Assembly: GCA_945937975.1 (NCBI GenBank)
Contig: CAMEUD010000074.1
Span: forward strand, 1-5,645
Length of the DNA: 5,645 nucleotides
Source of the DNA: an uncultured Clostridia bacterium
Lineage (GTDB): Bacteria > Bacillota > Clostridia > Christensenellales > UBA1242
Direction: 5' to 3'
Part shown: positions 1 to 3,874 of the stretch, in pieces
Numbering within the stretch: position 1 is the first letter of the stretch
How the letters are laid out: each line of letters opens with the position of its first letter
Position numbers and translations under genes: made by a program
The notes under the pieces: generated by a model
What the model was told of the DNA's origin: nothing
The model's input: only the letters and a program-made list of their open reading frames with translations
Database searches by the model: none

Positions 1-1211
1 CATTATCTCATATTTTTGCAGATAAAAGATGTATTTATATATTAATTGCACTATTACCTGCTTTAATTTTTTCAAGTGCATATTCCACAATCCGTGGAAA
101 CTTATGGGGTAAAAATAAATATGTTGCAACTTGCAGTGCCGAACTTTTTGAACAATTAATTAGAATCATCATATGCGTAATTTTACTTTCTGGGATATTC
201 CCTAACATTACTGGTGAAATTGGTGCAGCATTAAGTTTGTCTATCGCCTGCGTGTTTTCATGTGTTTTTGTATTAATTTTGTACCTAAAAAGTGGTGGAA
301 GATTCAAAAAATCAAAAATGTACAAAGAAATTTTAAAAACAAGCACACCAATTACTGGTATTAGAATTGCATCAAGTTTAATACAGCCAGTTATTTCTCT
401 TGTTATTCCTTTAAGACTAATTTCTGCAGGATACACTCAAAGCCAAGCAGTAAGTTTATTTGGAATTGCAAGTGGTATGACTATGCCTTTATTGTTTATT
501 CCAATGACAGTTATTGGTTCTCTTTCCTATGCATTAATACCTGATTTAAGCAGTGCAAATGCCAAAGGTGATGACAAATACATAACAGAAAGAGTTACAA
601 CATCAATAATTTTTAGTATGTTTACAGCATTTTTTATTGTTCCATTATTTATGGGAGCAGGGCAAAAAATTGGATTATTCTTTTTTGATAATGCACAATG
701 TGGAATATTACTTGAAAAATCAGCATGGGTAATCATTCCAATTTGTTTAACAAATATTTCATCTTCAATTTTAAATGCCGTTGGTCTTGAAATAAAATCT
801 TTCAAAAATTATATAGTTGGTGGAATTTTAATGCTTATAGGTATTTGGGTTTTACCTACATATGTTGGTATTGATGCACTAACCTATTCAATGGGAATAT
901 GTTTTACTATTTCGAGCATTTTAAACATAAGAATGATAAAAAAGAAAGTGTGTCCAAATCTAAAATTAAAGAAACAATTTATTTATTTTTCAATTTTTAT
1001 GATACCAACCCTTGCCATAACTTCATTTATTAGTAGTATTTTATCTAACTTTTTTAATTTATTCTTTACTCTTGCAATTTCTTGTTCTATTGGTGGAATT
1101 TTCTTTATTGTATTATGTATGATATTTAATTTAATAAATTTAAGTAGCGTTATTGTTTGGGTAAAAACAAATGTAAAAATTAAAAAAACTAAAGAAATAA
1201 ATACAAAATAA
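1..1211 (+). CDS. SpoVB/MurJ-like polysaccharide or lipid flippase, 5' truncated by window edge
   Basis: Multi-pass inner-membrane protein of the MOP flippase superfamily, closest by eye to the SpoVB/polysaccharide-biosynthesis branch that moves lipid-linked glycans or peptidoglycan precursors across the membrane. The frame is open from base 3, so the start codon lies upstream; 402 residues are visible and SpoVB proteins usually have just over 500. Near visible residues 30-55 it has the branch's pattern of an Arg-Gly pair, a short loop, then Glu-Gln-x-x-Arg (IRGNLWG...FEQLIRI). Near codons 115-180 it has TPITGIRIASSLIQP and a 'PLLFIPMTVIGSLSYALIPDLS' region like the central SpoVB repeat, cut here into two parts by naming only its ends. 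About ten hydrophobic segments follow one another and the C-terminal tail is Lys-rich and cytosolic. An internal TTG at 237 could be miscalled as the start, but homology continues upstream of it. It heads the operon with DUF421 and DUF4363 genes. The exact substrate is unknown, and a sporulation role is not shown. Confidence 0.85.
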   Translation, partial: LSHIFADKRCIYILIALLPALIFSSAYSTIRGNLWGKNKYVATCSAELFEQLIRIIICVILLSGIFPNITGEIGAALSLSIACVFSCVFVLILYLKSGGRFKKSKMYKEILKTSTPITGIRIASSLIQPVISLVIPLRLISAGYTQSQAVSLFGIASGMTMPLLFIPMTVIGSLSYALIPDLSSANAKGDDKYITERVTTSIIFSMFTAFFIVPLFMGAGQKIGLFFFDNAQCGILLEKSAWVIIPICLTNISSSILNAVGLEIKSFKNYIVGGILMLIGIWVLPTYVGIDALTYSMGICFTISSILNIRMIKKKVCPNLKLKKQFIYFSIFMIPTLAITSFISSILSNFFNLFFTLAISCSIGGIFFIVLCMIFNLINLSSVIVWVKTNVKIKKTKEINTK

Positions 1212-1252
1212 CAAAAAAGTATAAAAAAATTCAATTTTGCAATAATTTTTGT

Positions 1253-1957
1253 ATGTCTACATTAATTATTCGTTCAATTATTATTTATTTTTTAGTCCTA
1301 GTTGTTTTCCGTTTAATGGGAAAAAGACAGTTGGGGCAAATGCAACCATTTGAATTAGTCTTGACTCTTATTTTGGCAGACATTGCAACAATTCCAATGA
1401 CAGAAATAAGTACCCCTATTTTGCATGGAGTTGTACCACTTTTAACTTTGCTTGTTGTTCATTATACAATAACTCTTCTTTCAAGATTTTCAACAAAGTT
1501 TAGTGATATGATAAGTGGAAAACCTGTTATTGTAATAAATCAAGATGGTGTCGACTATAAAGCAGTAAAAAAATTAAATTTAACTATTGATGACATAACC
1601 GAAAGCCTGCGTGGTGCAGGTTATTTCTCTTTTGATGAAGTTTTGTTTGCAATAATGGAAACAAATGGCAAAATGAGTGTTTTACCAAAAGCACAAAATT
1701 CTCCACTTGTTAAAGAAGATATGAAAATCAAAAGTGAAGAAAATAGTTTACCTGTTACAATAATCTCTGAAGGAAAAGTAATTAAAGAAAATTTTGAACA
1801 AGTTAAAGTCCCAGAAGAAAAAATAATGAAATATGTAAAAAATTTAGGGATTTCAATAAAAAAAATATTAATTTTTACATTAGATAACAATGGCTTAATA
1901 TATTTTCAAGAAAAATATAAAAAAGGTAAAACATTAAATTCAAATTTAAAAGGTTAA
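1253..1957 (+). CDS. DUF421 (YetF-like) membrane protein
   Basis: A 234-residue DUF421 protein. Three N-terminal membrane segments (about residues 4-22, 33-50 and 56-76) are followed by a cytosolic alpha/beta domain. The family signature RLMGKRQLGQMQPFELV at about residues 20-37 is clear, as are the soluble-domain blocks GKPVIVINQDG (about 89-99), LTIDDITESLRGAGYF (about 110-125) and ETNGKMSVLPK (about 135-145). A second copy-like stretch, PVTIISEGKVIKENF, then a final ILIFTLDNNGLIYFQ strand, match full-length members. The molecular function is unsettled; in Bacillus, relatives such as YetF, YdfS and the 2Duf protein are linked to the spore membrane and germination or heat resistance. The ATG at 1253 fits the family's N-terminus (short lead before the first helix), but no good Shine-Dalgarno precedes it, so translation may depend on coupling or an AT-rich leader. 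It lies 41 bases after the flippase gene and 4 bases before the DUF4363 gene, which suggests one transcript. Confidence 0.92.
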   Translation: MSTLIIRSIIIYFLVLVVFRLMGKRQLGQMQPFELVLTLILADIATIPMTEISTPILHGVVPLLTLLVVHYTITLLSRFSTKFSDMISGKPVIVINQDGVDYKAVKKLNLTIDDITESLRGAGYFSFDEVLFAIMETNGKMSVLPKAQNSPLVKEDMKIKSEENSLPVTIISEGKVIKENFEQVKVPEEKIMKYVKNLGISIKKILIFTLDNNGLIYFQEKYKKGKTLNSNLKG

Positions 1958-1961
1958 ATCT

Positions 1962-2351
1962 ATGAAAAAATTTATCACTATAATTTGTGTTGTATTAATA
2001 TTGGTTGGGCTTTGTATTTGGGAACAAATTACAATTAATGATTATTTAGGTGATATACAAAATCAGTCAAAAGAACTAATTGAAATAACAAAAGGTGTTG
2101 AGAATATTCAAACAGAAGAAATATCTAATAGAGTTGATAAACTTAAATCAACTTGGGAGCAACACGAAGAAGTGTTGTGCTTTTTTGCCAATCATAAAGA
2201 TATGCGAGATTTGTGCATAGAAATTCAAAAACTTCGTGGGAATATTATGGTAAATCAATATGAAGATTTTACTGCAAGTTTGCAAGTCATATATCACCTA
2301 TCACAAGACTACCATTTTATTATGGGTTTAAGTTTACAAAATGTATTTTAA
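1962..2351 (+). CDS. DUF4363-family small membrane-anchored protein
   Basis: A 129-residue protein with a Lys-Lys N-terminus and one hydrophobic segment (about residues 4-20, FITIICVVLILVGLCIW), then a mostly helical, charged extracytoplasmic region with a conserved-looking Trp (STWEQHEEVLCFFANH, about 64-78) and a C-terminal pair of amphipathic helices ending in LSLQNVF. This matches DUF4363, whose genes often sit directly beside DUF421 genes in clostridia; the function is unknown. The hydrophobic stretch could be an uncleaved anchor rather than a signal peptide, as no clear cleavage site is seen. AAAAGG at 1948-1953 lies 8 bases before the ATG and overlaps the last codons of the DUF421 gene, so the two are tightly coupled. 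The assignment rests on architecture, weak sequence resemblance and the neighbour gene. Confidence 0.75.
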   Translation: MKKFITIICVVLILVGLCIWEQITINDYLGDIQNQSKELIEITKGVENIQTEEISNRVDKLKSTWEQHEEVLCFFANHKDMRDLCIEIQKLRGNIMVNQYEDFTASLQVIYHLSQDYHFIMGLSLQNVF

Positions 2352-2354
2352 TAA

Positions 2355-2370
2355 TTGAATAAATATTCAA
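2355..2370 (+). terminator. weak AT-rich hairpin after the DUF4363 gene
   Basis: A perfect inverted repeat, TTGAATA-AA-TATTCAA, lies a few bases after the DUF4363 stop codon, followed by CTGTAATTTT. It could end the flippase-DUF421-DUF4363 transcript, but the stem has only one G-C pair per arm and the T-run is broken, so it would be weak at best. Confidence 0.3.
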
Positions 2371-2392
2371 CTGTAATTTTAGTATGTTTCTT

Positions 2393-2421
2393 TTGTAGAA
2401 ATTTACCAACTATGATAAAAT
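2393..2421 (+). promoter_or_regulatory. possible folA promoter
   Basis: TTGTAG (2393-2398) and TAAAAT (2416-2421) are separated by 17 bases, a sigma-A-like pair with a good -10 but a poor -35. An overlapping TATGAT (2411-2416) is an alternative -10 with no clear -35. Either would give a very short leader before the Shine-Dalgarno at 2427-2432. No riboswitch-like structure is visible in this 87-base gap. Confidence 0.4.
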
Positions 2422-2438
2422 TTAATAAGGGATAAAAA

Positions 2439-2939
2439 ATGAATCTTATAGTATGCGTTGACAAAAATTATGGCATAGGTCGCGATGATAAACTTTTGTT
2501 CAAGATTTCAGATGATTTAAATTTTTTTAAAAAAATGACAACAAACAAAGTTGTTGTCATGGGATACAATACTTTTATATCACTACCAAATTGTAAACCA
2601 CTAAAAAATAGAACAAACATTATACTAACAAAAAAAAATTTAGTAATTGATAATGCCATTGTAGTCAATTCAATTTCAAAACTTTTTAACGAACTCAAAA
2701 ATTATAAAACACAAGATATATTTGTTATCGGTGGTGAACAAGTATATAAAGAACTGACAGACTTTTGCGAACTCGCATACATAACAAAAGTTAATAGAAT
2801 TACAAATGCCAATAAATTTGCTCCAAACCTAGACAAAAATCAAAATTGGAAACAAATTAAAATCTCTGAAAAATATTTTGACAAAGACCTCGAATATATT
2901 TTCACAATATATAAAAATCTCAACCCAAAGGGATATTAA
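2439..2939 (+). CDS. folA: dihydrofolate reductase
   Basis: Reduces dihydrofolate to tetrahydrofolate with NADPH in the cytosol, feeding thymidylate, purine and methionine synthesis. The 166 residues match the usual bacterial length of about 160. Visible family motifs in order: the N-terminal strand and GIG turn of the Met20 loop (NLIVCVDKNYGIG, residues 2-14), the catalytic acid Asp26 in KISDDLNFFK, the cofactor loop MGYNTFISLP (41-50), RTNIILTKK (58-66), the nucleotide-binding IGGEQVYKEL (97-106) and AYITKV (113-118). Odd points: the usual Trp-x-x-Pro just before the catalytic acid reads Phe-x-x-Ser, and the Arg of MGR-x-T, which in E. coli contacts the NADPH phosphate, is Tyr43. AAGGGA at 2427-2432 lies 6 bases before the ATG and fixes the start. 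No thymidylate synthase gene is visible beside it. It faces rpoZ across the repeat array. Confidence 0.95.
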   Translation: MNLIVCVDKNYGIGRDDKLLFKISDDLNFFKKMTTNKVVVMGYNTFISLPNCKPLKNRTNIILTKKNLVIDNAIVVNSISKLFNELKNYKTQDIFVIGGEQVYKELTDFCELAYITKVNRITNANKFAPNLDKNQNWKQIKISEKYFDKDLEYIFTIYKNLNPKGY

Positions 2940-2996
2940 TAGAGTTCTCCAACCCTCACCAACTTTAGAGATCACACATAATTTTTTGCACTTGAC
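2940..2996. other. short unique spacer between folA and the repeat array
   Basis: These 57 bases after the folA stop codon contain no hairpin-plus-T-run terminator and no credible gene. A perfect TTGACA occurs at 2992-2997 but no good -10 follows at normal spacing (CATGAG at 17 bases). The folA transcript therefore probably runs into the repeats. Confidence 0.6.
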
Positions 2997-3119
2997 AATA
3001 AATAAAAAAATAGCCATGAGAGCAAGGCTCGGCGAGTTACCACACGAACGAGTTTAGTTTCCTAAATGACTTTGTGTGGTATGCTCGCCAGTAAGCGAAG
3101 CTATCTACACAAACTATGC
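2997..3119 (+). repeat. repeat module A1: structured stem-loop unit
   Basis: Starts with a 37-base block (2997-3033) identical to 3353-3389 in A2. It then forms a long stem: GGCGAG (3031-3036) with CTCGCC (3084-3089), and TACCACAC (3038-3045) with GTGTGGTA (3074-3081). Above these are an internal loop GAACGAG/TGACTTT and a hairpin TTTAG-TTTC-CTAAA (3053-3066). A conserved tail CAGTAAGCGAAG follows at 3089-3100, and ATAGC (3010-3014) can pair with GCTAT (3100-3104) to close the unit. It is clearly richer in G+C than the neighbouring genes. The fold is inferred by hand pairing; no known RNA family was recognised. Orientation is chosen from G-U pairs conserved across copies. Confidence 0.8.
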
Positions 3120-3184
3120 AATAAATAAAAAAAAGAACCCGAAATTCGAGGCGCGCTAGTGCATCAAAACTCTCGCTTTTACTC

Positions 3185-3211
3185 ATTTTGTGGACTAATG
3201 TCCTACAAAAT
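3185..3211. repeat. hairpin inside the B1 insert
   Basis: ATTTTGTGGAC (3185-3195), loop TAAT, then GTCC, one bulged T and ACAAAAT to 3211: an 11-pair stem with a single bulge. It lies in sequence found only in B1 and has no T-run after it, so it is not an obvious terminator. Confidence 0.6.
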
Positions 3212-3241
3212 TTCGGTTCGCACACTCGGTTTTTCCTTTCC

Positions 3242-3266
3242 CCAAAAACATTATCTGTTTTTGTGG
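3242..3266. repeat. second hairpin inside the B1 insert
   Basis: CAAAAACA (3243-3250) and TGTTTTTG (3256-3263) are perfect complements around the loop TTATC, with a possible extra C-G pair or two beyond a bulge. It sits immediately upstream of the 62-base block shared with B2. Confidence 0.55.
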
Positions 3267-3352
3267 TATCCCAACCACGCAGGAGCTTACCTGCGTAAGT
3301 AACTGTGTGCAAATTGCCGAGCAGAAACAAAGAAGTTTTTTATTGTAGTTTT

Positions 3353-3473
3353 AATAAATAAAAAAATAGCCATGAGAGCAAGGCTCGGCAAATTCTTCAA
3401 CGCAGGAGTTTGGTTACCCAAATGACTGTGTTGAAAATTTGACAGTAAACGAAGGTATATATACTAACTATGC
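3353..3473 (+). repeat. repeat module A2: structured stem-loop unit
   Basis: Shares the 37-base head with A1, then differs in stem sequence while keeping the fold. CAAATT (3389-3394) pairs with AATTTG (3436-3441), and TTCAAC (3396-3401) with GTTGAA (3430-3435), leaving one bulged C. Next come GCAGGAG (3402-3408) opposite TGACTGT (3423-3429) and a hairpin TTTGG-TTAC-CCAAA (3409-3422). The tail CAGTAAACGAAG (3443-3454) matches A1. The unit's first 14 bases, AATAAATAAAAAAA, are the exact reverse complement of 3591-3604 at the end of B2, so the A2-B2 pair has perfect terminal inverted repeats. Confidence 0.82.
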
Positions 3474-3604
3474 AATAAATAAAAAAAAGAACCCGAAATT
3501 CGAGGCTCGCTCTGTATTTGCACGCAGGAGCTTACCTGCGTAAGTAACTGTGTGCAAATTGCCGAGCAGAAACAAAGAAGTTCGGAGTTCTTTTTTTATT
3601 TATT
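3474..3604 (+). repeat. repeat module B2: complete copy with closed outer stem
   Basis: The outer stem pairs 3474-3497 with 3581-3604: an A/T flank, GAAC with GTTC, and CCGAA with TTCGG around one bulged A. Inside, GCTCG (3505-3509) pairs with CGAGC (3563-3567) and ATTTGCAC (3516-3523) with GTGCAAAT (3552-3559). The conserved loop GCAGGAG/TAACTGT and hairpin CTTAC-CTGC-GTAAG (3531-3544) complete the fold. The tail CAGAAACAAAGAAG (3567-3580) corresponds to the A-module tail. The last nine bases of the right arm are the final two codons and stop codon of rpoZ on the other strand. An alternative hairpin, ACGCAGG with CCTGCGT (3522-3528/3535-3541), is possible in B copies only. Confidence 0.85.
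3481..3597. terminator. possible bidirectional terminator formed by the B2 outer stem
   Basis: GAACCCGAA and TTCGGAGTTC form a stem with one bulge, flanked by an A-run of 8 on the left and a T-run of 7 on the right, giving a T-run after the stem on both strands. It sits between the convergent folA and rpoZ genes, directly at the rpoZ stop codon. The loop of about 80 bases is long for an intrinsic terminator, but it is itself folded. Confidence 0.45.
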
Positions 3605-3802
3605 TACTTGGTCAGAAGAAATAACTTTCCCTTCATATATTTCATCAGCTGCCATACTGATTGCTTTCTTGTCGCTTGCTTCAATTTCAGCAGGAATAGT
3701 TTTTTCAAGTTCTTTTGCACGCTTTTCCATTACGCAACAAAGTTTATATTTATTTCCGCCCATTTTGGCTGCCAATTCATCGATTGGTGGTTCAATCATC
3801 AT
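3596..3802 (-). CDS. rpoZ: DNA-directed RNA polymerase omega subunit
   Basis: Small subunit that clasps the C-terminal part of beta-prime and aids RNA polymerase assembly. The 68 residues match the short Bacillus-type omega. The family pattern is clear: an N-terminal Pro-x-x-(D/E)-(E/L)-L segment (IEPPIDELAAKMGGNKYKLC, residues 3-22), the EKRAKEL helix matching the conserved AxRAR region (about 26-32), and the helix ISMAADEIYEGKV (about 49-61), equivalent to the ALEEI-x-x-G motif. Two ATGs are adjacent (3800-3802 and 3797-3799); AGAGGT at 3811-3816 lies 8 bases before the first, which is preferred. In many Firmicutes rpoZ lies next to gmk, but here it follows ligA with a 72-base gap and its own promoter. 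Its stop codon and last two codons are formed by the AT-rich end of repeat module B2. Confidence 0.93.
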   Translation of the reverse strand: MMIEPPIDELAAKMGGNKYKLCCVMEKRAKELEKTIPAEIEASDKKAISMAADEIYEGKVISSDQVNK

Positions 3803-3833
3803 AATAGTTTACCTCTTTTAATAATTTCGTTAT

Positions 3834-3862
3834 AGTATAACATATTATTTTTATTTTGTGAA
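3834..3862 (-). promoter_or_regulatory. sigma-A-type promoter of rpoZ
   Basis: Read on the - strand: TTCACA (3862-3857, five of six matches to TTGACA), a 17-base spacer, and TATACT (3839-3834, five of six to TATAAT) preceded by TG one base upstream, an extended -10. Transcription would start near 3827, leaving a leader of about 25 bases that contains the AGAGGT ribosome site. This lets rpoZ be expressed apart from ligA. Confidence 0.72.
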
Positions 3863-3874
3863 TAATTTTTTATG

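Larger units (their letters stand above)
3120..3352 (+). repeat. repeat module B1: expanded and partly degenerate copy
   Basis: Begins within a 41-base block (3112-3152) identical to 3466-3506 and ends with a 62-base block (3276-3337) identical to 3521-3582 in B2. Between them B1 has about 123 bases where B2 has 14, and this filler replaces the left arm that pairs with GTGCAAAT in B2. A shorter substitute pairing, GCACAC (3220-3225) with GTGTGC (3305-3310), is possible. On the right B1 lacks the CGGAGTTC segment that closes the outer stem in B2, so GAACCCGAA at its left end has no partner. It looks like either a decayed copy or a variant with an extra domain. Confidence 0.75.

Noticed and set aside
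35..436. 133-codon - strand frame under the flippase gene
   Set aside because: Antisense to a clear membrane-protein frame, without a ribosome site or known motif.
2352..2438. Tetrahydrofolate riboswitch ahead of folA
   Set aside because: The 87-base gap is AT-rich, contains only a small palindrome, and shows none of the conserved riboswitch blocks.
2992..3020. Promoter at the perfect TTGACA before A1
   Set aside because: The sequence 17 bases downstream (CATGAG) is a poor -10, and the matching position before A2 has no TTGACA.
3037..3330. 97-codon open frame on the - strand across A1 and B1
   Set aside because: It lies within the structured repeats, follows no ribosome site, has no recognisable domain, and the same frame is not kept in A2-B2.
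2997..3604. CRISPR array
   Set aside because: Only two units, each over 240 bases, with repeats of unequal length and paired internal stems; there are no regular short repeats with unique spacers and no cas genes.
2997..3604. Integron attC sites or a group II intron fragment
   Set aside because: The hairpins lack the attC core-site pair, no integrase or reverse transcriptase is present, and no domain V-like sequence was found.
3552..3835. Two + strand open frames opposite rpoZ
   Set aside because: They are antisense shadows of rpoZ and the B2 end; the - strand omega protein has clear family motifs, a ribosome site and a promoter.
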